In this document: positions 37,901-49,200 of the stretch, in pieces | Layout of the letters: every line of letters begins with the position of its first letter | Position numbering within the stretch: position 1 is the stretch's first letter | Assembly: GCA_036877525.1 (NCBI GenBank) | Contig: JAZGTH010000040.1 | Coordinates: 2,108,001-2,172,000, forward strand | DNA length: 64,000 nucleotides | Reading direction: 5' to 3' | Source of the DNA: Chromobotia macracanthus | Taxonomy: Eukaryota > Chordata > Actinopteri > Cypriniformes > Botiidae | Made by a program: the position numbers and the translations under genes | The notes under the pieces: model-generated | The model's database searches: none | Told to the model about the DNA's origin: nothing | Seen by the model: only the letters and a program-made list of their open reading frames with translations

Positions 37901-40900
37901 TGTCCCAAGTCAATGGGAGTTCCCCATTATGGTTTGTGGCTACTGTATATGAAACCGTGTTAAACAACTTTTATCTAAAAAACAATGTTTCCTGAAGAGG
38001 TGCGTTAAGTGTGGGCTTGGCAGAGGGGATTACCTTTAAACCATGCAAATAAATACGTTCACTGTCATTGTTTCATTGACATATCTCATTGTTACCACTG
38101 GCAAATGCTTATATGTGGGTACTTCACATATTGCGAAAAAATGTTACAAAAGCAAAAGTGAACGTACATTCCATCTCATTTAGATCCAGGGCCCCATTGA
38201 CAACATCAAGAAAGTGACAGTCACTGTGTCTCTGGTGACCAAGGACATCCCTTACCGCCCACATCCACACTGCTTGGTTGGAAAAGATTGTTCAAATGGA
38301 ATCTGTGTCATCCACATTACTCCCCATAGCAGTCGCAGACACAGGTATCTTCATTGGTTTATGTCTGCCTGATTTAGGTTACATGGTCAGCAAATTTGTT
38401 GTGAGTATCGCCAAGCGATAATCCGTTGTTTAAACATGTTGGTGTTTTCCAGTTTCGCAAATTTGGGCATCCAGTGTGTGCGAAGGAAGGAACTCGATAC
38501 ATCGCTCAAGAAGAGGAGGAATATGAACATTGATCCTTTTAATAGTGAGTAGTGGAATGCTATTGTACGTGTCCAGTCTCATAATATGCTTCCGTTTGAG
38601 CATAACAAGATATGGAAGGCTGATATAGAAGTTTTTGTTAAATGTGTTTGTGTGGCTTTCCCGCAGCGGGCCACTCTAAGAGCATCGAAGATATGGACAT
38701 GAATGTGGTGCGACTGTGTTTTCAGTGTGAACTGGAGCGAAAGGATGGAGACAGGATCCAACTTGCCCCTGTGGTGACCAATCCCATCTATGACAAGAGT
38801 AAGAGCAAGAAACGTACTCTACACAAGCGTGCAAAACACATGCGCATTGCACAACACATTGTGCGTTCAATTTCTCAACCATGCGTTATTCAGTTACTGT
38901 GCATACTGTGTTGTTACAGTATAATGTACCTTTATACTGAACGTGTTATTATTCAGGTAGCTAGCTAGTGAACTAATGAACTAATTAACACTAATGCCTG
39001 ATACAGCAGTAATGCCCCCGCAGTAGTGTTAAGACACTGACACATTTCAGAATGCAACACTGTGAAATCATTCTTGTGTAGACAGAAGCATTTGTATACA
39101 TGAGCAGAATATGTTTAGGGATTTAATGTTTTTATTGTTTATGACTCCTTTAAACAAATCAGTGATGCTGAGCTTGTAGTTTCCTGTCAGGTGATGTCAT
39201 TGTTTGTGTTTGTCTGTTTAGAGGCTACCACAACAGCAGAACTGAAAATCAATCGGCTTAATGTCATCAGAGGTCCCTGCACAGGAAAGACTGAGATTTA
39301 TATGCTCTGTGACAAAGTGCAAAAGGGTAAATGCATATGAAAACATCATTTTTAATTCTTCAAACGCATTTTATCAGTATGTGTGTTCCTTGGGAATCAA
39401 ACCCACAACCTTTGTGCTATTAACACAATGCTCTACCAATGGAGCTACAGGAACACTGAACTAAAACTGTGATAGGAACTTATAGTTATAACTCACAGCA
39501 ATTTGAATGCCATTTTGCCAAATAGCAATGTACCACAAGTACATATTTTAAAGAATTTAGTGTAATTTATGCACATTGTTTGGAAACCTCCACACAGATG
39601 ACATTGAGATAATCTTCAGCTTTGAGGATTGGGAGGCCAGGGCTGAGTTTGCACAGACGGATGTTCACAGACAGATCGCCATCGTTTTCAAGTCCCCGCC
39701 ATTCCAGGAGCAAAACATATCTGAAGAGGTGGAGGTCAATGTGTGTCTGCGCCGAATGTCTGATCGGATGGACAGCGAGGCGGTCAAATTTACCTATCTT
39801 CCAGACAATGCAGGTAATCTGTCTGACAATATATACGTATTTTTAAAAATGCATTCATTTAGTAGTGGTAGCAGGCTATTAAAATAGTAAGTGAATCCAA
39901 GATGCCTCATACCCAAAAATGAATCAGCATTTTTGCAAGCTATGAAATACTTCAAAGGGTGTGCCAAAGGCAGCATTATGACATTATGACTGAAAATGAA
40001 AGTATGTAGGAGAAAACATTTAAATCAGAATACAGACAATTCAGTTAGTATTATTAGTATTTAGCTGCCCGTGTCATTTTAACCAGTGCTAATATGTAAG
40101 CGTTTGGCACTTTTGTTACTAGTTTCTACAAATTGTGGCATCAACACATGATTTGTAAGCACTAGTTGCAGGGCTGGAGATCTGAGGCCTTTAAATCAAA
40201 ACGTTAAAGAACAGAGACCAATAATAAAGGCTGTACTATACTGTACTGCACCAATAACTGAAAATACCAATATTAGCATAATTCCACACATTATAATTGA
40301 CATTTAGCCCTTCAAACAGATAAAGCTGTTTTATCACACCGTTTCATTTTATGCTTCCCATACAAACAGACAACGTCAGGGCATAAACAAAAAGAGATGG
40401 CCAACCTTATTGTCGTGCCAGTCACACCTAACAAAATTTAGTTACAGTCTGGAGCCCTTTTATTACATTTCTATCACTTATCCAGGTTGAAGCTGATTTG
40501 TATTTTACTCTTTGATCTGCAGATCCTTATGGAGTGAACCGCAAGAGGAAAATGAAATCAGACATTCGGATCAGCGAGCCGTGCAGTGTCCCTCAAGGTA
40601 GAACGACCTCACACTTAAAGAACACAAAAACAGTCTTTTAAACTGTTGACAATGTCCATTAATGTTTGATCCTCCTTGTTCCAGCAGGTCAAGACCTCAT
40701 CGCAAATGAATCCAACACGTCTCAGCCATTTGACTCATTCTACACTCTTCCTGAGTGTAACGCTTCAAACGTTCCAATGGCGATCCCTGCTCAGGACGGA
40801 GACGTCCACCTGCCACCCCTAGGCATGGAGGGAATTCACTATAATGAGGAATTTAAACAAGAAGAGAGTTGTGTTAGTCTGGATCCAGACACTTTGGAAA

Positions 40901-41163
40901 CCATCTTCCACAGCATTAGCCAGTGCTTAGGTACACAAAGTCAAGATCTGACTCAGTTTCTTTTAAATCCTGAATTCAACATTGCTGACAATGTAGATAT
41001 AAATTCAAACTTAGCAGCCAACCAACCTATGATGAACATGGCTTCTATAAACGATGCACACTTCAGCCAGATGGTGAGTGGGAACCAGCTGTATCCGACA
41101 GACCTGGAGAACATCGAAGGCCTCTTATGCCCTGTGAAAAGTGAGAATGAACTGGACCTTTGA
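34974..41163 (+). CDS. relb: RelB, non-canonical NF-kappaB subunit
   Basis: Rel-family transcription factor that pairs with p52 or p50. Exons in phase: 34974-35010, 35434-35445, 35529-35710, 37351-37656, 38184-38344, 38453-38544, 38667-38798, 39222-39326, 39598-39813, 40523-40597, 40685-41163; about 598 residues (human 579). The N-terminal DIIDEYLLEKSIKESL matches the human IIDEYI region. The Rel homology DNA-contact loop RFRYECEGRSAGS is at about residues 150-162, followed by SKTLPAIE, HPHCLVGKDC, FANLGIQCVRRKEL, DMNVVRLCFQ, CDKVQKDDIEIIF (exon 8-9 junction) and ADVHRQIAIVFKSPP equivalents. The dimerisation part ends before YGVNRKRKMKSD, the expected nuclear localisation signal. The C-terminal region is acidic and poorly conserved, as in other RelB proteins. 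A 12-base second exon and a tandem acceptor at the last exon could produce variants. Confidence 0.95.
35434..35445 (+). other. relb: 12-nt microexon of relb
   Basis: Twelve bases (cattaaatctag) lie between a long pyrimidine-rich tract ending in GCAG and a perfect GTGAGT donor. Exon 1 ends in phase 1 and exon 3 begins with two bases, so including the microexon inserts ALNL before DIIDEY, while skipping it keeps the frame. It would therefore be a phase-neutral cassette. Confidence 0.7.
35925..36020 (+). repeat. palindromic AT-rich repeat in relb intron 3
   Basis: Several copies of tatatctgcagatgtaata and tatatatctgcaa occur in direct and inverted order around an ATATATAT core, giving overlapping hairpin potential. 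No coding sequence is seen in the rest of this 1.6-kb intron. Confidence 0.65.
39375..39460 (-). mobile_element. tRNA-derived SINE head in relb intron 8
   Basis: Minus-strand tRNA-like segment with A box TAGCTCCATTGG and B box GGTTTGATTCCC, 40-odd bases apart. The arms are imperfect and a fish SINE matching the clptm1 intron 1 copy is the better reading, so I do not call it a functional tRNA. Confidence 0.65.
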
Positions 41164-43712
41164 ATGGCCCTGTGGATGCTTAGCTATGTCTTAACTATTG
41201 GGACTTTGGATGTACAGATGCTGCTTGACTATAAACACATTCTGGACCAGGAAATAATGGACTAAGTCAGTTTAGTTGTTGATTGCCGAGCAGTTTGTTC
41301 AGTATGGCAGTGTGCATATTCATTAGATAAATCATGTCTTTTAAAAATGCTGGTGAGGCCAACAGAATGTGTGACAGATGCTGAATCAGTCCTGCAATGG
41401 AACAGAAAGTAGCTTGTAGTCTTCATGAAGCATATGTTTCATGTAGGCATTGAAAAAGGGAGCAACAGATGCTTTTAATGTGCCATAAAGATTGTCTTTG
41501 TCTTTGATAATTTATTGTTTGGCTTTTAGATGATAAGCCAATAGGTAGAAAATGGTCCCACACCCAAGTTCAATAACATATTTAAATGTCCTATGTAACA
41601 TATTGTTTTTAACAAATGTTTTGTTAACATTTCTGAACAGTTCATGCACAAAGGTATTTCAGTAAGCAGCATTAAGAGGACTAAATAACACATTTGATAG
41701 GATATTTCCTTTATTCTAGCAGCTGGATTTATTTTTGTAATTCACACCACCCTGATACCACGCTCTAACCAGACAATAATCAAATTTTAACTGATTTATA
41801 ATCAAGTTATAAACTGTTCTAAGTATACATGCCATGCCATGCCACAAAGGGTACTATCAAATACTGAAACATCTAGCATCATCTCTGCACCTTACATTAA
41901 CAAAATTCAAGTTAGTGCCTTAGTCAGAAATAAAACTTTATATATTGTATGTAACCACAATTCATAAAGTAAACACTGCGATGGGCTTTGTGAGCTTACA
42001 GTGCATCTGGGACAGACAAGTGCAGACAGTGGCCCTCGCGTATTTAACCTCATGACACAGTTTGGTAAAGGATTCAAGTGGTGACCTCCAGCAACTGCTA
42101 TCAATGTGAATGGACCTTTGTATACAAACCTCTGCCCACCTAAAACTAAAATTTTGCTCCACATAACTACATATCAAATGTGAATTCGATTTGCATTTCT
42201 GCTGTCATTGCAGACAGATGTATCGGGCCTGGTTAAGACACAATGTGAAGTTAAGCAGGAAACTAAACATGGAGGAATATAGTAAAAATGCAGCATGTAG
42301 TCACTGGCATATACATTTTAATGCTTTTATCTGTTGTAACTGTACATTTGAATATGCGTCAATGTTTTGAAGTAAGTTGGATTCATGGTAGCTCCAACGT
42401 TATAACGTTGTAATCATTGAAAGGTGTTTTGTCCATGTATACATGTCTACAATACTGCTGTGATTTATGTGTAAAAATGCCTGAAATCTGCTAGTTGCCA
42501 GCAAATTAGTGTCGCTTTTTTACTTCTGAAACTGTGTAACTGTTAATATTAAACTGATGTGCTTTAAAAAACAAATAGTTTGACTGTTTTTGCTGCCCCC
42601 TTATTTATAGCTGCCTGTTAAATGATATTGAATGGGTGTATGGCCAAAGTCCAACCAAATCTTCCTCACAAAAATAAGGTAAAACTTGTTTGTCTGCTTG
42701 CCCTTTAATTCATGCCACTACCATTCCCAGATTCAATGCAATACAGAAGTGGTGCAATTTCCTCATTTACTAGAGTTATTGCTATGCTTAGCTTTAGTTC
42801 CCTAGTACTATTTATATTTAGTTCAGAAGAATGCATGCGCCTTTGACAATCTCTAACGAGGCAAAAAATTCTCCGTTTTTTTTTCACCAAACATTGTTCC
42901 TTAAAATTTCTTATTTTAAATTCACAGTATTTTCAAGTTTCCAGTATCCAAGACCTAGTATCAGGGTTGTCAGTGATTATTTTCCTTGTGAGATTTTCTG
43001 CACCCCATTTCACATGGTTTAGTGACAGGCCACGTCCTCTATCTCTCTCTGTTTATTTTTAACTGTACATCCCGCCACTTTAGACGAACCAGTTTCAATA
43101 TTGACTAGCTCTGACCAAAAGCTTGCCGCAGTTGTCCAACACTGAATAATTCCACCACTCAATGTAATACATGCATAGTAACACATAGAAAATAATACAA
43201 TAGCACACATGGCATCAAAAAGAATGCTGTTGTGAAATATTTTGCAGTAATACATTACTGTGAAATGTAAAAAATAATAATATTTTAAAATAAAATTAAC
43301 TTTTGATGCCCACTAGAAATTGTCATTGAGTAAAAGAACTTGTTTCTTGGGTTTCAAAAGTTAATTTGATTATATTTTTAAAATTGTTTTTTGTTTACAA
43401 AACCAAATGCTATGTTTACAATGTATTACTAACAATGCTTTTCTATGCAGTATATACTATACATTATCTGCACACTGCTTCTAAAACAAACTTGTGCAAC
43501 AACACAATATGCAATGCTAATTATTTTAATAGTAATATGCTATATTGTTGTGTTGACCACAAAAAGTGTCAAAGTTGCATAGACATGGAAAAGTGGAAAG
43601 AATTTATTTACAGAGCATATGCAAGCAGTGTTTTGTAGATGTTAATACAAAATAAATACATTGTGTATATTCTAACTTCAGTACAGTTCAATGTAAGACA
43701 TGAAAAAAGTCT
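41164..43712 (+). other. relb 3' UTR and intergenic sequence
   Basis: No gene recognised. The relb stop is at 41161-41163. Possible poly(A) signals include aataaa at 41930-41935 and the ATTAAA at about 42549. The mrpl28 stop lies at 43713 on the other strand, so the two genes converge here. Short AT-rich frames in both directions have no domain content. Confidence 0.5.
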
Positions 43713-45048
43713 TCATTTTTTCTCCACAATCTGAGGCTCAGACAGCTTCTTAATGGCAAGCTCTTTGACAAGCTTCCCCACGAAACTCTTGTAGAGCGGC
43801 TCTGGATCCTGAGAAACAGAAATGTCATTCAGACATTTAAGACATTAAACAGACAAGTTCAACAACTGTCCAACACAGTTTATTACCTTCTTTTCCAATA
43901 GTCTTTGTTTCTCCACTGCCTCTTCAAGACTCAAACCCACCCATTCAGCCTCCTCCTCTGGGATCTCAAACTGCTGCTTACAAGAACAGAAATATGATGC
44001 AACAGTTGATACAACATGATGAAGTTGAATCAACATCAACAAGTCTCATAAACTCACCTTGTAACGGCTGTAGATCTTCTCCCTGAGAGACGGATCCTCA
44101 GGATAAAGATCAGTGTCTTTCCGTGCCAGGCGTAAAAGCATTGCACGTTTTAGATCCATTCCAAATTTGGAGTTTAAATCTTGCTTGGGAGTCTGATTAT
44201 AAAAGGGATACAACCAAATTGTGCTGTTAACTGTTTGTAAACTTGGTGGGTTTTTAAATCTGTTCTATTCTAGATGTACAGAAGGTGTATCCAATCAATC
44301 GTGTATCCACGATGAATGCATGCGCCTTTGACAATGCATTCAATCAATCGGATTTAACTTTGATTTAAATGTTTAAAATGAAATGTTTAGTTTAAGAAAC
44401 TATTCATATATAAAAACAAAACATACCAATTGCAACAGACTTGTAAGGACTTCTTACCTTAAGAATGTATAAGTCAAAGCCAAAAGCTGCATCAATAAGG
44501 TCCAGCGTGCGAGCTGTCACTGTTACATTGAACTTTTGGTCAAGGATCTCACTGTACAGCTCTCTGTTAAACAGATGTGGCTTCCAGGTTTTGCGCAGTC
44601 TTGTAGACAGCTGCAAACAAATGCTTCGTAGTCAAGCTGATAATGAAAATTCACTATGGTGTAAGCAGTCACATTCAGTAACACTGATTTATTTACTATT
44701 CCCATAAATCACCCCAGTGTAATATTACTCTTTGATTTGATAAATGTCAAGGTAGCTTACCTTGTCATTTTTGGCGTATCTAAAGCCAGATATCCAGCCT
44801 TCTCCACCCCAGAGCCCATCCTGTGATTCTGGTGGATAATAAACTGGGATGGGCACATCCTGCACTCTCTCACGATGGCCAGTTTTAGGATTGACTCTGT
44901 ATTTAACACCCAGAGGTTTCCAGTGTACAGGAGTTGGGGGGGTTGTGTCCTGCAGAGACCGGAGGTAGTGCTGTGGCAGACGGGCATAGATGCCTTTCTG
45001 CAGCTTCAGAGCCTCCCAGATTTTTGGTGGATATTTGTGTAAAGGCAT
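43713..45048 (-). CDS. mrpl28: mitochondrial large ribosomal subunit protein bL28m (MRPL28)
   Basis: Component of the mitochondrial 39S ribosomal subunit. Five coding exons in phase: 44761-45048, 44458-44610, 44058-44192, 43887-43973, 43713-43808; 252 residues (human 256). Diagnostic stretches are MPLHKYPPKIWE, GIYARLPQHYLRSLQD, RERVQDVPIPVYYPPESQ, GLWGGEGWISGFRYA, NVTVTARTLDLIDAAFGFDL, SKFGMDLKRAMLLRLARKD, EIPEEEAEWVGLSLEEAVEK and SEPQIVEKK. I start at ATG 45048, which aligns with the human start; the codon at 45057 is TTG. An acceptor at about 45072 just upstream of the ATG and a donor near 45590 suggest a non-coding first exon. Exon 4 is preceded by repeated CAG acceptors, so a one-glutamine variant is possible. 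Confidence 0.96.
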
Positions 45049-45589
45049 TTTGCTCAAATTGAAAGACAGAACCTTATAAGAAACGGTATGAGTGAGAACA
45101 TGCTCTACAATATATAAGAATAATCAACACATATTTTACAGTATTGGCTACAAAAATGTACTTAGCATTTTCACTGTTATAGACCAGGAAAAAGATTTTG
45201 AGTTGGGTTGCATTAAAATGCCTGCTATACTTTTACACACTAAAATAACAACAAAACACTAAATAATTTAAAGAGTAAAAAGGTAACATTGTTGAACAAC
45301 AATGTATGCAAAGTATACAATTCAAGGAATTCAGGACAAACATTTTAAATATTTTATACACAACCATTTACAAAAAACATGACAAGTTCAGCCATTCGAT
45401 TAAAATCTACCTTAATTAATGTAATGTTAATCTGTTCACCTGTTACCCCATACGACAACTTATATTGAAAAAACGATACTGGAATTTTTAGTATGGAGGA
45501 ACTGCTAGCTAGCTAATCAGCTACAGCCTAAAATGCAAATAAAAAATCCATAAACAATAAAAATAAATTATGTGAATAGCGTAACACTC

Positions 45590-45730
45590 TTACCAGTTAC
45601 TGACGGGATCGAAGAACGTTTCTTTTAATTTTACATTATCAACATTAGCCTGCTAACCCTCATAGCCTTGAACACGTTGTAACGCTAACCAAGGGCACGT
45701 TACGTCATTTCCGATGACAGACGCTTGTGT
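45590..45730 (-). promoter_or_regulatory. mrpl28: probable mrpl28 promoter and non-coding first exon
   Basis: A minus-strand donor (CTG|GTAAGAG) near 45590 would end a 5' untranslated exon that joins to the acceptor upstream of the start codon. Just upstream, the minus strand has CGGAAATGACGTAACG (about 45698-45713), combining an ETS-like CGGAA and a CRE-like TGACGTAA, both common in promoters of nuclear genes for mitochondrial proteins. Confidence 0.45.
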
Positions 45731-45926
45731 TAGCGCTGTGATTGGTTCAGTGCAGCGTTTACTACCCTGATTGGCTGGTTGTGTATGTTCGATTATCCGG
45801 GGTTAATGTTGTCGCATTAAGCTTCTCGCTGGTGTATGAAACGATAAAATATGTTGAATTCTTTAAAGTAAAAGATTCGTAGATATTAAAATGTGAATGA
45901 AATGTTTTCTTCTGAATCTCACGTTT

Positions 45927-45932
45927 AAAAAA
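45927..45932 (-). terminator. RNA polymerase III terminator of the tRNA-Sec gene
   Basis: Six consecutive T residues on the minus strand start four bases after the tRNA 3' end, a standard Pol III stop signal. Confidence 0.8.
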
Positions 45933-45935
45933 TTA

Positions 45936-46022
45936 CGCCCGAAAGGTGGAATTGAACCACTCTGCCGCTAAGCAGCTACAGGTTTGAAGCCTGCACCCCG
46001 GACCACCGAGGTTCATCCGGGC
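45936..46022 (-). tRNA. selenocysteine tRNA, anticodon TCA
   Basis: An 87-base gene that agrees with vertebrate tRNA-Sec at nearly every base. It begins GCCCGGATGAACC and ends CACCTTTCGGGCG, with the long acceptor stem, the anticodon loop CTTCAAA (TCA at 45985-45987), an extended variable arm (GCTGC...GCGGC) and the T arm GTGGTTCAATTCCAC. Differences from the remembered human gene fall mostly in paired positions and keep pairing in the variable arm. It decodes UGA as selenocysteine after SepSecS acts on seryl-tRNA. The CCA end is not encoded, as usual in eukaryotes. The complete stems and nearby promoter argue for a working gene, not a SINE or pseudogene. Confidence 0.97.
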
Positions 46023-46047
46023 ATTTGCTGCTGCGTCTGGTGCGGTC

Positions 46048-46090
46048 TTATAAAGCTCTGTGTTTTGACATATGTTACGTCTATGGTGAG
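46048..46090 (-). promoter_or_regulatory. PSE and TATA box of the tRNA-Sec gene
   Basis: Vertebrate tRNA-Sec is transcribed by Pol III from an upstream (type 3, U6-like) promoter. A TTTATAA box on the minus strand lies 26-32 bases before the tRNA. A PSE-like CTCACCATAGACGTAACATA occupies 49-68 bases before it (46071-46090). Both spacings are those expected for SNAPc/TBP recruitment. Confidence 0.8.
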
Positions 46091-46238
46091 TTTTAATTTG
46101 TGAAAGTGTGCGTAACGGCGTCTTTTTGCTTTCATGTATCTACCATAACACATTTTGTACAAATAGCTTTGATAATATGGGTTTGAAAGAATGTAATTTT
46201 CAAACAACATTCAGAAATAAAGCACAGCGCAGCGTCAT

Positions 46239-46246
46239 ATGCAAAT
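46239..46246 (-). promoter_or_regulatory. octamer motif, likely distal activator of tRNA-Sec
   Basis: ATTTGCAT on the minus strand, about 217-224 bases upstream of the tRNA, where activator elements of U6-type Pol III promoters usually sit. A GC box (GTGGGCGGGG, 46269-46279) lies about 30 bases further upstream. I could not see a convincing Staf/ZNF143 site. Confidence 0.5.
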
Positions 46247-46299
46247 TATTGTCTGGTCATTGGTTCACATGTGGGCGGGGTTTTACGCTTACGTGTCAT

Positions 46300-49200
46300 A
46301 ATGTAATCCAATTGTTTTCTGAATTACTGAAATGTTTAAAACACAGTTGCATACTATTACATACATTATCTTGCCATCAAACAGTGTGCAGCTGAAAGAA
46401 CCAGTTTATTAATGTATTAATTTATATGACTTATTTGCCATATTATGCATTTATTTTGTCTGTTTTATTACTTAAAAGATTTCTTAATTTGACCATGACC
46501 TTAACCTGGTTACCAATCAGTTTAATATCTTAAGTTATATGATTGCTATTACTATTTTAAAGTGTATTAGTAATAGTTTTGTAATTGTATCTGTTTCTAT
46601 CAGGGAGAGGAAACAGTATATTGTAAATGAGGGTCCTGAGGGGCATGCATGCCCTGCCTATTCTCACATTATGCCTTGTCATGTGACAGGTTTAATTTTA
46701 AAGAGTTGTGCATATAGGATCAAGATTTTATTTTCAGGAAGAAGTCAACAACACAAACAAAACTTCCTTGAAGTATTTTTTTATTTTGACAGTAAATAAA
46801 CAATGCAACTTAAAAATAAAAGAACGTCAAGGAAATCATATAAGATAGCAGTACACAAGGTTCACTCTGACTGCCTGAGCAGCATCTGTTTAACCTTTAT
46901 TCTGGATCCCAGTGGCACTGGACAGTGGCAAACTTCAGTCATTATTCTTGAAGCTGTTGGTTCCAGGCAAGAAATCTTGAAAGCAGACAATTGTAGATCA
47001 CCCTCTCTGAATTACCTTTAATTTTACTTGTCACAAAAGCAGTGTCACATTACCGGCCATTCAGTTGTATTTTTCCCATTGTAATGGAAGGATCAATGTG
47101 ATATTTGGGAATTCTGGGAAATTATAGTGTGTGTGATTACAGATTTTTACTCATGTCTCATACAAATACTGACAATTGTGCGGTTCACTCTACATAATAT
47201 AAATACTGATTACAAATGTAATTGCAACTTATCTGACTAAAGTAACAACAATTTTGAATGAAGTAATTAGAAGATATTATTAGGACACACAAATGTTTAG
47301 AAACAATTGTGCTGCAACAAGGTTTGGATAATAAGTAGCAATTTTGCAATGAACAAAACTGACACCATGACCAAGATGGAAGACAGAGAATGGGGTAAAG
47401 AGAAAACACTCCCTTTTGTTATATGATATAGTGGAGTGAGACAGTGTTAGAAAATCACAAGACACATTATAACTACAGTATTAGGAGTAATACAGTATTT
47501 AATTTTTGAAAATCTGTTTTATCTGTAATGTGGTTCATAATAAGTTTTAACAACTTGCATTTCACTGCTTGAAAGGTAGTTGAAAAAACAGCAAAGCGAA
47601 ATTCTGAAACCCCAACACATTAATGGGACATTAGTGTGATACAATATAAACAACAATATAATGTGTGTTTATATGCGTATGCATTCGGTTTATTGGAGAA
47701 AACTGCACCAACAGATTTAAAATTCATCTTTGATGTACTATCCCGATCACTTATTGCATCATATCACTAAATATTGTGCACACAGACTCCAGTTACTGAA
47801 ACAATCTGTGCATCAAAGAATACACATTAGAAATTTTGTGAACAAAAAGGTGTAATTCATAATTTCACACAGCTTTTCCTGTTAAAGGTCATTCACACAA
47901 ATTCAATGTATTTGGTTTCATCCTCTTTCACTTCAATGAAATGAAATGTCAGTTTTTTAAGATTACACTGCATCTGATATCATCCAAAAAAACAAAAACA
48001 CACAAATTGGCTCCAAAATACCACAAGCACACATAAATATCCATTGTGATCAATCTGAAAATTATAGTGCTTGTCCTATTAAAACTATAATTACCTACAG
48101 AAATGAATACAGGAAAACATACAGCCTGCGGTAACATTGATTTTAAACTTCAACAATGAAAATGCATAAATGTAACAGGATTTTGGCAGCACCCTGTGTA
48201 AAAGGCTCCTAAGCGTGCAAACGCACGCGCACACACACACACACACTCTCATGACACACCCGCACAAACATGCTTAAGTTAGAAATAAATAAAGTGGACA
48301 ATCAAATAACACAATGTTCTCAAATACTGTTGTACATGTGGATCTCATAAAGAACACTTCAGCACTACAATCAATGGGAATCTTTCCACTGTTCTGAGTT
48401 ACCTGCGTGAAATCAAACAGAGGGGAAATAAACGAGTTACCTGCATTAAACACAGCTTTGGGATGAAATAAACACACACTTGACAGAAAATGCATTAGTG
48501 GAGATGGATCGCTTTTCTGCAGACATTTTGAAACATCAGTGGTGCATATTTTATTGAGAGGTTGTGATGTCACCCTCAGAAACTTTTTGTCTATATTTAA
48601 TTTGAAAGTTTCCAGTTTGATATGAATATAAAACCAAACCTACAGCATCAACATATTTTTTATTACACATTAAAAGACTGTGAGTTATGACAGTTATGCA
48701 ATGGCAATTCTCATTTTGTATCAAACCCACTGACCATAGACTGCCAATATAAATGCCTGAAGGAACTAACAGTTTTCTGTACTTAATAGTCATCATGATA
48801 TATATCTGAAACACTGCAACTGATTATAATAAACTATTGATCACTGTTTACTGAATAACTGCATATGCTTTTGTTCAAATGGGATAAGACACTGACTAGT
48901 ATTAACAAAGTATCTAGTCATTTCATAGCAAAGTAATGAGTCAAAACATTTATACTAGGTTCCACCAAACTGTTTACGGTTTAAGTCAAAAAGGCTTCTG
49001 CAATGTGGCTTTAGAAACATGAATTAATAGATTCTTTAATGGCAAAGAATTTCAACCTGCATTGATTCACTGAAGCCGGGTTAAAGAGAAAACACTATGT
49101 TATCACCCACATTATTTTTAGATCAGCACTCTCTTTTGCTTTGGCAATATGTAATTAGCAAGGGCCAGAACCACATACTCTTAAAATAACTCTCCCGCCC

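Noticed and set aside
39375..39460. Possible tRNA gene in relb intron 8
   Set aside because: Both boxes are good but the arms pair poorly and the same sequence recurs in clptm1 intron 1, so a SINE is more likely.
45049..45057. Upstream start giving MSKMPLHK for mrpl28
   Set aside because: The codon at 45057 is TTG; ATG 45048 aligns with the human start.
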